From NCBI GenBank assembly GCA_022113835.1, contig JAILWY010000011.1, forward strand, positions 2,852,001 through 2,916,000: a DNA stretch of 64,000 nt. Direction: 5' to 3'. Under the pieces are notes generated by a model that saw nothing but the letters and a program-made list of their open reading frames with translations, was not told where the DNA came from and did not search any database. The stretch comes from Atopsyche davidsoni (lineage: Eukaryota; Arthropoda; Insecta; Trichoptera; Hydrobiosidae). This document shows positions 11,501 to 23,500 of the stretch, one piece after another. Numbering within the stretch: the stretch's first letter is position 1; each line of letters begins with the position of its first letter. The position numbers and the translations under genes were made by a program.

Positions 11501-14500
11501 CAAATATGCGAAATTAAATTTGCAAAATCGAATATGCGTTAATGCATATTCTTGGTCGAAAATGGGTCATCGAAAAATTGTTATCGAGTATGAAATTAAA
11601 TATACGTAATTTAATTCTTCTTCATCAAGTGCCTCTCCTTAGAGGAGAGGCACTTGATGAAGTCACTTCACTGAGCATATACTTATGCTGACTCAATGTT
11701 CATAGTTTTCTAAGGGGGAAATAGTATAATGGGTCCCTGGGTCCTTCAACACCGCAGTTTTATACTGAAAGAAAAACCCTGCGTATTGCTGCTGCCCAAT
11801 AGCATTATTATAAAAGCTCTGGAGTTTAGATCTGATACTCCTTCAGCAGCAAGCTACAGAAACAATATCAGGAGCCCCCCCCTCCTCGAAAAGGTACTTC
11901 CAGAGTGCATCCCTCCACAATTATTCCATGTCCACTACTCCATTACCCATCCTTTATACACGCTCAGGGTACAGAGTGGCAGCCATGCACAAGCAACAGA
12001 ACGGGGAGGCGTAATTAAATAATTAAAACGAAAATGTGGAATATGCGTAAGTGAATATATTTGCAACTGAATGTGCTTAAAAATTCATTACTTTAAATTA
12101 AATAGTTTAAAACTTTTGAATTCAATGTAAAAAATATTGGCATAAAATCAAATTTGTAAAATCCACAATAAAACTGTCGAATTCGAGAGTTCCGATATAC
12201 ATTAAAAAAGCAAAAGTATTAGATAATCGAATACATTGATTTATACTATCTATGAAGCTTAAAATAAAAACTCAATATTTTTGACAGAGAGTACTCGATG
12301 GCACTACACTCAGTTTGATAATGCAAACGTGAAAGTTTGGCGAAACCGGTCACCAATAAAAATTCATACGTGGAAAAATCACTAAAATATTTAAAAATCT
12401 TTATTGAAATCGATTGTATTCGTTGTCAATTAGATTTGAGTTTTGAAGAGGCGTGTGAGTGTGCGCTCCAGTGTGGCATGGCAGTGGGTCAGGGATGGCG
12501 CAGTCATGGCACGCGAGCCCGAAATTAAACGCCAAGAATTTGAAGCGGTTCTTCTAATAACTGCACTCACACTGTCGACCAAAATAAAGCAGTGAGTAAC
12601 GTGCCTTTAATTTACGGATTAATTACTTGTTACATTTTTTTTTTTGATTCTGCAACATTGTCAACTATAAAACTATAATAATAATAGCATTTTTTTTTTG
12701 AATATAATATATATATATTTACAAGATTTTTTTTTAAATCTCATTATATACTATTCTTGGTTTAAGTAACACTAAGTTACTAGTAAAACTAATATTATAA
12801 CTATATTAAAAACATTAGATAGTCAGTAAACCTTGGATAGAAATTGGGTGTAAGAATTCAACCGAGTGAACATTTTCGTCTAACAACATTTTCAAAGCAT
12901 TTGAATAACTGAAAATAGAGTTGTTGAGGGACAAGGCATTTGAATGGTGAAGATCCATTAATATAGTGAAAATAATAACTTTTTATTTAAATCTTCACAG
13001 TGAGGTCATCATCAGATGCAAGACTTAAACTCTTGTCTTGCATCTGATGATGACCCGGTTTATAGGGTCGAAACTAGTTATGCAAATACAATATTCTAAA
13101 TAAACTCACTGTGAAGATTTAAATAAAAAGTTATCATTATATGAAAATAGAGTATTGACCCATTTCGAAAATTTCTTTTACTGTTACAATCTTAACATTT
13201 AATTCTTTTTGAAGAATGAAATGTAAATAGTGCAAAAATATCAGGTATTTATTTACATTAAAAAATTACAATATACTTATTATTTTATTAAGTGCAAAAA
13301 AAATCCAGTGGTTTAAATTAAAAATGCAAAAATATTTTAATAAAGCCAAAATATACCACAGCGTGGTTTTACAGCTGTCGAATCGTAAAAGCTGTAAATT
13401 CATTATCAAAATATGACGTCATCAAAACGCAGCTTTGGCAAATGACCGCTTAAGGCGGCAAAAAAATACCATAAAATTTTAGCATTAAAATAATTAAATT
13501 AATAAAAAGATACAACCCATGAGATTTGGAATCAAAATCATGCTTTTTTTTTTTTTTTTTTTTTTAATAAACTTTAACATTCGTACATTCATTCGCCAAG
13601 CGGTTTAATTTAAATACTCCACACTTGGACTCCAAAAGGCAATCCCACGTCCGACAACAGCTGATGTTTCCACAACACCATAATTGCACTACGCCTGAGA
13701 CGCGAGCCTTCTTTGCGACCTACCCACACTGCAGTGGCGTGCCGGCAACTAAGCGGCAAGACAGCCCATCGAAAGAGAGTACACATACAAACTATTTCGA
13801 AGTAATACACAGCATGAAAAAGATATGTAGTATTACTATTTTTCTATAAACACTACATTGTGAGAGTAGATTTTTAATAAAAAAATCACAAATATACGTA
13901 AGTTTTTTTAATAAATCCGAATTCTTCACCCATACACGTATAGTATGCATACAATATCTCAACCGTGTCGGGAATTAGACTCGGATGAATAACACAAATT
14001 TTATGGCGTATACTGAAAAAAACCGCGATGATGCAATAGCGGGCTTCATTTTTTCGGACTCCTCCCAAGGTCACCCACCAGAACATCGCATACCGATCCC
14101 ATTGTAATGGGAAACCTGTTTTGTGCGAGACGACCGCCGCGGCTTGCCGATCACATTTTGAATTGTCTTGATATCGCGACCTCAACGTGCCTCGGATGTG
14201 TGTTACAAAAAAAAAATAAAAAATACGTCCGAATCATCGTGCCGCGAAACGGGCAAGTTTATTTGCTGCAGGCCACCCGGTGACGTCACAGAGAAGAGAG
14301 CTGTCCGATAGCTGATTCTTATTAACGGGAGGTTTCACATCGCGATTGCGTCGCGGAACGCCGTTTGGGGAGCGCTGCCACGGAGACACAGTGTACACAA
14401 TACTCGTGACACGCAGACGTTAGCTGACTATCACATCCGTATGTGTACAATACCGAAAGTAAATCGCCCGATACCGAGGCCACCTCTACGCAAGGCCGGA

Positions 14501-17500
14501 GGCAACCACACCGCACACAAACCCACTTTGTAAAATAAATAAATACAATTGTTAAGCAATTTATTAAACATAGTGTATATTCGGATAATCGCATAATCAA
14601 GATCAGGAGTCGAGAAAAGTTTGGAGCCACGATGGGTATAAGCCAGTAGCTCCGATTTATATTGTTTGTTCTCGGGAAACATTAAGGTAACATTCCAGAA
14701 AAAAAAAATAACAATATTTATTATTTTTACGGGCTATGGGTTTTTTAGGATTTTTGTAACAGATATCATAGGATTCCATATCGAATCTGAGGTTTATTAT
14801 ATGATATTTCCTATGCTTTATATATTTTATTACAATATGATATTTATATGATACAATTATATAAACACTATAAAACTATTTTATCGGATACTATCTCCCC
14901 GTTCCAGATGATAACATAACTTTTAATAAACCGTGTATTGTCCATAATTTCATCCGTATACGTTTTGATCGCTTCGTTACTTATAAAAGCCACTGTGTAT
15001 GGTATAAAACGCCAACATTTATAGATAAGACGAATAACAAAATAGAAAACGTCATTAAAGATTAAGCAATATGGCGTCATGTGAAATGGACGGCAGAACA
15101 GGCTTTAATAAAAGCCTTAATATGTTTACTTGTTTTTTTTTTTTTTTTTTTTTTAATATTATGTATTCTACGAACTGACCTATTGCGGTCGCCTCCGGCC
15201 TCGCGCACAGGTGGCTCTGCCACTTATAGCTGCCTACACACGTCGCGACACAACCGACAACCGAACCCAATAGCGTCCTCTTCTGCGTTGTTTACTGAGG
15301 CTTAACCGAAAGAAGAAGAAAAAAAAAAAAAAAACACCAAAAAACAAAGGGACGCTATTGGCTAATTACCATTCGGCTGTCGGTCGTGTCGTAGCGTGTG
15401 TAGGCGGCTTATCTCGTCACGCGAGGCCTTGCACATGTCACGCCACGGGGAGAGCCGGCGGTGACGTCACACTGAAACGCCTGCAATGGCGCGAATCCGA
15501 CATTGACACGACGAAGAGCGAATGCTCCAGACCGATCAAAAATCATAATCGAGTGATCGAAAAATTCATTCAATACTTACAACAACAAAAAAACCCGATC
15601 AATCTATTCCGACTCGTCTCGGTGAATTCGATCGATAATGCCCATCACTGCCATTGACGCAGTGACGTCACTGTCAAAGAAAGGCTTGATTTTACTCGTG
15701 GTCCAGGACCTCAACAGAGTTGGCACATATGCTTGCCCAAGTGGCGTGCGGCGAGTCCAAAATCAAAGCAAGCAGTTTTGTATACCGAATAACCGAATAA
15801 CGATAAATACAACAAAAAAAAAACACCAAGAGTGCACTGCATATAATTTTAGCGTAAATTTGTATGATTTGATAAATTTTAGGGCAAGCTTTTTGATTCA
15901 AATCTGGGTGGAGCACTAACAAAGTAACAAGCGTGGCCTCGAATTTTATTATCACCCCGGCCTCCTGTAGAGGTGGCCTCAAAGATGTGCTTGGCGGAAA
16001 CCAATTATCAGTGAAATAGATTATTTCGTTTACATTCAACAGCAGCACTTGATGACATGTTAAATGGGACATGAAAAACTATAATTTTTCAAATATCACT
16101 ATCATTATTTGTTAATAATATTTTCTGTTAGATTACGGAAATTGCTCAAAACAACGGTGTATTTAGACATTTAGAGTAACAACATTGCCACACGTGATGC
16201 GACATAATGGTCGTGTGGATCCACACACAAGGAGTGGGAAAGGCTGCAATTATATGCAAATAATGCGTATGTACATCTTTTTTATTATTATTATTTTTTA
16301 TCATTATGTTATGTTTCCTTTTTTTGATATCTATCCTTTGGTATGTAAAATATATGACTGCACAACTACTTGGAATAAATTTATATATATATATATTATA
16401 ATTATGGAACAACTAACTGGCAACTCCGATAGCAAATATATATATTTTCAAAGGCAATAAATACTTTGGCTAAAAATAATCGAGAGAGAGAAGGAACATT
16501 CTAACTGAAACGGAATGTGCCAAACCGATGAACATTACAAAACGGCCACTTCTCGGCAAATATAAAGGAATTTGCCTCACAAATGAGGCACAAAGCGAAG
16601 CATCGCTAAATATCCCAACGCAGACAGAACGACAGCGATTTTTTTTACATTTACACCAGTGGTTCCCAATATTGTCGACTTCGGCTCCCCTAAGCACGCC
16701 GGTGGTGCCTTCAAAGCCTCCACACGATAATAAAAATGTATTATCTGAGTTATGCAGTCGTTTGCTGAACCTGATCTGCGTAAGCCTCGGCTTATCGACG
16801 TCACAGTCTCGTTTTATCTGTATTTATTAATTTTATAGCATTACAGGTGTTGCATGTTCATAAAATAAAATAAAAATGCGTGATATTATTAAACCGTGTT
16901 TAAGCAAGTGATTGTAAAGGAGGGAATAAAATTTTAAAAAGTACTGCTACGGTTAACGTCGTCTATGAGTCGCACGCAAAGCATTGTGTTTAGATTAAAT
17001 ACGCTAGTTATATATTCTTCTTTCTGTAAGGTTTTTTTTTTACAAATATTTTTCCCTACACAAACTCAATACCGAAAATAGAAATATCCACCTAAGCCAC
17101 ACCTCGTATGCCCCACAACCCGCGTGGGTGTACTTTAAAACATAATTTTAAATCAAGACAGAGGAAAGCCTTTATAACGGACTGCAAGCTGCAACGAATT
17201 TATCTAATTCGCATTTCGAGTTTTGTTTATCACAAACTATAAATTAAAATTATGATTAAAAAATGAAGGAATCTTTTTTTATCGCAATTGAGTAATTCTC
17301 TGTAATATTTATAAATCACGTCACAACACATAGAATAATCCCTACTTCAATTGAAAATTCAGTTCATCGAGTCATAGTTTTATTTCGCACTGTGAAATTG
17401 AAACAGCGATAACAGGCAAAAGTCTTTGGAGACAACTAATTGATATTTGCGCGAACAAAAATGCCGCGCGACAAAAATTGTAGCTTCGTTTTGACGGACC

Positions 17501-20500
17501 CATAAAAAGCTTATTACTGCTAACGTGAGCGAATCTTCGCGTGTCGGTCTAGGCGATTTTTTATTAGGATTTCAGGCCAAATTCAAGAACCTGACCTTCA
17601 TTGGTTTTTGTATCATTGATTGTAGCCACAATTGAAGCCGCGGGGGGGCAAGGACTAAGTCTACGGACAATACTTGAGGCATTTATCTACGTCATTTGGC
17701 AACAGGGTTGCCATCTCCGCGGGATCAATTAATTTTAAGTGTAGATTGACGCTGAAAAGGGAAAATTACTAAAATGGCTTGGTCAGTGTGACGATTAACG
17801 ATTTTTAAATTTGTATCAACGGATTATGGTTTTCGTGATTTAAATTTTATTTTTCGGTTACGACTTTTTGAATCCTAGGCCTTTCTTATTTTTAGATCCT
17901 AGCAGACGATAATAATCTATTTATATTTTAAGAATCCCCTGTTCCTAAGTGCACGCGAACTTTTGGCACAAGTTAGTGTTTTTTTTTAAAACAACCAAAT
18001 CTCGATTGCTTACTCTACGAAAATATTAAATATCTCACACGTACGTTACAATACTATCAAGATCAAATGTTCGAAATTCAAATATTTTAAAAATATTTGA
18101 CGTCATTTTGACGCGGTATTTTCATACTGACGTCAAAATTCATTCGTTTTTGAAAATTCAAATATATGTGACGTCATTATGTCGCGGTTTTTCATACTGA
18201 CGTCAGAGTTCATTTGTTTTTGAAAATGTTCGAAATTCAAATATGTGTGACGTCATTGTGTAGCGGTTTTTTTCATAATGACGTCAGGGTACATTTGTTT
18301 ATATCAATTTTTTTTTTGTTTAAGCACACTCCAACCACTGTTATTTAGCGGCTTTTTATAATTTTTTACCTTGTTATTTCTCGAGGTAAAAATATATATT
18401 TTCAAAAAATTGTTAGAAATAAAAGGTGGCAGCCCTGAGCGTCATTCATCGCCTATACTTCAGTCATCAGACATACGATTTACACGTGCCTGAGCGACTA
18501 TGACGTGGTTACATCGGAATATTTTTTTTTCTGCCTTACTGTATCGCTGTTATTTATCAATAAACATATTTTCGACAAACTGCAAGACGTAAAAAAATCA
18601 AAGTGACAACCCTGTTCGCCACTCATCACTCAAATAGTCATCAGTCATACGATTGGCACGTGCCTGCGCGACTATGACGCGATATCGCCGATATAATTAT
18701 TCATCATAACTCATAGTCTTCGATATTAAGCATAAGGGGCGCACATCTACTTCGCATGGACATCGGCTTCTTCGCATAATATACAAACAAGTGGTGACTC
18801 AATTGACAAATAATCATCAACAACAAAAAAACTGACCTACAAAAAGAACTTATGAATTATTTAATAAAAAAAACAATTATTTACACTACCATAAAAATTA
18901 TGATTATTAATTCGTTTCAATAAATTGTACGGCGAGTATTATATATTGCCTAACATTTCTGACAGTTAATTTTTTTTAACAAAATAATCTTAACAAAAAA
19001 AAGGTTACCTGTGACATCCCTGTTTATCGGAAACGCAACCAGCTCGATATTTATCCCTCGAGTCTTACAGAAAAGGGCGATTGATATATCGATGTTCAGA
19101 TTGTAGGTCTTGGAAGTGAAGTGAAAGAATACAAAAAAAATTAAACACATATGACGTCATAAAAAAAACATTCATTAGAATTTGGTTTATAAGAGTATTC
19201 AGAAAAACACGGAAAAGGTCCAGAAGATAGCTGCGCGTTCAGGCCCGAAACGTTGACAAAAATATAAGCATATTAAACAGCACTCAAACGTTGTTGAGAA
19301 TTTTTAAGATGGACTGGAAATTTTGGCAGAATTAAAAAAAAAAAAAAAAACAAACTAATTTTCCCGAGCGGCCTTGAGAACAGCACTCCTGCAATGCGAC
19401 ATAATTATTTAAGGAATTCCCTGGCATGCGAAAATATTTATATTATTCAGTGTTGCGTGTCATCTCTGAGATGGACCTCTGCCCCGCGAGTAGTCTCTAT
19501 AGCACCCCCGCTCACAGTACCGAGTCTGTATATCAACAAAAAAAAAAACACTTGCAAATACTGCTGTAAGAACTTATTTATGGCTGTCTAAAGTTTTGGC
19601 GTACAACGTGTCTGACCTATCAGATTAGAGCAAGTCGAGTATCGTATTCATATCGAACCAACGATTTTATTTTTAGCAACGGTGAAAACAATGCGCTTTA
19701 CTACCGAATGCTGGCATACATTTATTTTTTTGACTCTGAATATAAAATAAAATAAAACATAATTCAAAAGACAAGTGGACACAAGCCACGTAAACAATAA
19801 TTAAAATGAGCTTATTACTTTAATTTTTTAAAAATACTAAATTTAAGCGTCATAAAATCCATAATACGCAATGCACGTAAATTACGAAGTGTATCTAACG
19901 TGGACTCTTCTCTCTGGGAGAATAAAGCCCACTGAGACCACCTAAATTTAAAAATATTCGTAATTGATCAATAACTAAAAGTTTATCATGTTTATGGGGG
20001 CATTCTGTTTGATAGATAGTCGCATTTATATTTATTAAATTGTGTTAAAATATTTTACAATTTACTTGATTGTATGATACAAATGTTATTATTTTTTATT
20101 TGAATAAAATTGTATTTCATAACTTAGTAGCAGAAAAATGCGCCAAAGTAATGCAATATTAAAATATATAACGCATGTAAATACAATATTGCCTCGGTGG
20201 TAACACAAGTTCTCTAAGTAGGCGACATTTCTTTTGGCCACGTGCACAAAAAAACTCAAGTCATATTTTCCCGTGACGCAACGAATATTGTTAGATATAA
20301 AAAAAAACCATTGCAGGTCCAATCTGGGTAAGATTTATATGATGGTTATGAAAAAATTTGTATGTTCGCTATTGACATGTGTGGCAGAGTTGTTCAAGAA
20401 CTATTGGAATATGGGGTCACAAATCAGAAGCAACTTTTTGGTATCGGTTGGAATGAATGAGAAGTCGGGAGGTTGGAGGAGGAGACTGACCTGGCGGCTG

Positions 20501-23500
20501 GGCGTTGACGCTCTTCTCGAGGGAGTCGTGCTGACGGGCGAGCTGCTCGACGACCTCCTGCAGACGCTGCTTCTGGTCGCGCTCGTGCTGCAGCACGCGG
20601 GCCCAGCGCGAGCCCTGCGCGCGCGCCACGCCCAGGTACTCCTGGCACGCGTTCATCATGACGGAGCAGGCGATGCGGAAGAGCGTGGCCCGCTCGGCCA
20701 CCTGCTCGTCGGCGCGGCCCAGGTCGGCCAGCGCGCGCTGCAGGGCCGCGCCGTGCTTGTTGGTGAGCTCGGCGCACGTGTGCAGGTTGTCGAGGCGCGC
20801 GGCCAGTTCACGGGCGGCCGCGGCGCCCGCGTCCTCGGCCGGACCCTCGGCCGCGCCGGCGTCCTCCTCGTCGTCGCTCTCGGCCGCGCGGATGGCCTTG
20901 GCCTTGGCCAGCTCCAGCGCCGTGACCCAGCTCTGGCGCTCCACCTCCGAGGACGCCTTGATGTGGAAGGTCTGCGTGCCGCCGTTGGAGATCACGAACG
21001 TGCACGCGTCCACCGTGTGGATGAGCGCGCCGCCCAGCGTGATGGTCCCCCGGCACGTGTGCGCCATCTCGGCCTGGTTCCTGCAACGACTCCCGCTTCA
21101 GACGAGCCGCAACTCCTCGAGCCCGAGCTCGCGGTCTACCGCTAAGCCGCAGAGCAAAGCGCCCTACACCCGCGGAAACGAGTAGACTTTGGTGCCATTT
21201 TTTTTAGCAGCGATTCGTTTGCGACGGGTGGAGAGCGCTCGAGCGTTACTCTTTTCATCTCATTGAAGTGCCGGTTCGTGCGACGACCTGAACTTTTTGG
21301 GACCGCAGGGAGTGTCAGCAGTTGTAAGTTTGTATTATATTCAGTCTGTCAACTCGTCCGATGTAATCGCAGCTCGAGCCTCGCGTGCAATGCCACCGAC
21401 GGCGGCACGGCACTGAGGACAGACAAGGTGAGTTCACGTACTCTCCGTACATTTAGGAAGAGTCTCATTTAAACTACAATAAACACCAGCTAATTGGATT
21501 AAGTCCAAAAATTTGAGTCCGGTTTCGAATGGCTCCCCTCGAAATCTCACCCGAGCGCCACACGGTTGGCATGGAATTAGCTGCGACAGTAGCGAGCGAG
21601 ATGGCCACCTATTTGGAGCTATCGTTGCGACACCAAATATTGATTATCTAATCGACGCTTACTCAATGAAATACCGATGATTTTTAACTTTACATACAAT
21701 ATTTAGGTTATCGATCCACGCTTGTGCTGGTCATACCGCTTGGCCGCGACAGCCGCAAAAGAGGTGTGGGTTCAAATCCCAACAGTACCGTGAGGATTTG
21801 AAGTCTAGTCGTTTCATGTACGAGTCGATTACTTAAATATTGTGTACTTGTTCGATGTATTTTTGCGAGCTTTGAACGACTGTCAATTTGCACAGTTGAA
21901 CCTCGTTCCGAACAATAATATTAGATAAACTAATAAAAAAAATTAAAAGTGTCTTTAAAATAAATTGATACTAAAAAAAAAATATTTGAACAATAACAGG
22001 CGAGAGCCTTAGATATTTTAAGAATTTACCTGCCAAAACAGGAATTGATTCAGTAAACTGTGTCATGAGTTAACAATCTTTTCCACTAGGTCAAAAGTCA
22101 ATGTTTCAATAGTTTCTCAATATGCTGTGAAATTTTTATTAATCTCTTCTTCTAGTATTTAAACACCGACAAAACAGTAAAAGTTTAAAAAATACAGACT
22201 TTAGACTGTGAACTGTCAACAATTCTGTTACTTTTCAAATAGAAAATTTATTGTTTTAACACGCTAATGCACACATATTACATACACAAAGGAGTACTCA
22301 TTTTTAGTTGAGATTACAAAATAATGGAAAAAATTACTTCAAGGTTCTATTAAATGAGTGTAATTGGACTATGAACGAAAATATTACTAATATATACTAA
22401 TTATTATTACTGGGAAATAAACGTGACTGGGCATGAAGAGATAATAAATATTGACTCTGTGTGTGTGTACTGGACATACCATATCCAATAAATAACACTG
22501 GATCTCAAGTTTAAGTCATATCAAAACGAACAAACTATTTTTAATTATATCAAATATATAGAAGAGTTTGGATTTGATATGAGTATCGTATCATAAATAA
22601 TCAAATAAAAAACACAGGAAGAGATAATGATAATATCATCAAATATTCAAACTCACGTTTCGATGAGGTATTCAATGAGATTATATATATTAATTTAATA
22701 TTGTTATGTTTCTTTTAACTGTCTAATAAAATACCGGAATAATTTTTCTTCTTTTCTATAAATATAACTGAATAGTACCAAAAAGTTCTTAGTAGTATCT
22801 TGAACACTAACCAGCACATTATATGAAGATAAAAAGAATAAGCCTTACTCCGTAAGGTTTGATACAGTAAATTCTTCAATAGAGAAGTACTCTACAATGT
22901 CGATTGACGCGTCAAACAAAACGTTTTATACAACAGCACTAGAATTTATGATAGCAACTTGCAAAAATGTCGCCAATCAAAGTAATAAATTGAATAAAAT
23001 CATGATATTTTCTTCTACTAGAGGAGGTAGTGTATCAAGCCATTAGTGATTAAGGCAGTTATACTTGGGACATATCGAGGAGTATCTAGTAGACATGTCC
23101 AACCCGACTGACAGCATGATCGCATAAGATCGTAAACATTATTAAATGATGTATGGCAACATCTTTACGATCTGACTGCGCAATGCTCAATAGACTACTG
23201 TGTGGGCAGCGAGAATATTAAAAAAAACCTACTGTTTTTTTTTTCTCCTCTCCTCAACAAATATGAATCGTCAAAAGACTAGGTTACGGAATTTTTTGGT
23301 TGCAAGTGATTCTTCATTCTGTAGAAGCCCTTAAAAATAAAAAAGACCGTAAACTACCAGACATTTGGTTTTTTTTATTTGTTGATTTAATATAGATTAT
23401 TATAAATCAAACCAGTCTGTCCTGGATAGCCAGTTTTAAAAGAAATAAAAAATTGATTTTAAGTTATAATGTCTTCTTTGTAAACCTCTGGGCAAAAGAA

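Larger units (their letters stand above)
13501..17600. other. Intron stretch, mostly unannotated
   Basis: Apart from the foldback MITE at 15218-15402 and the hAT-like end at 16657, I see only AT-rich DNA, a TA-rich tract at 14660-14870 and isolated perfect TGACGTCA sites at 14281, 15462 and 15663. Confidence 0.6.
4254..20490. other. OSBP intron 2 (16.2 kb), repeat-filled
   Basis: This intron lies between the PH/linker exon and the FFAT exon. It contains no exon I could support, but does contain dispersed repeat copies (5181-5360, 10680-10800, 11620-12022), hammerhead-type repeats (12260-12400, 12960-13140, 19200-19310), a foldback MITE (15218-15402), a hAT-like end (16657), a TGACGTCA-rich tandem array (18060-18300), poly-T runs, and a GC/CpG-rich island (9640-9990). 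Confidence 0.85.

Noticed and set aside
20234..21145. 303-codon open frame, plus strand
   Set aside because: Antisense to OSBP exon 2, crossing its splice sites; same GC artefact.
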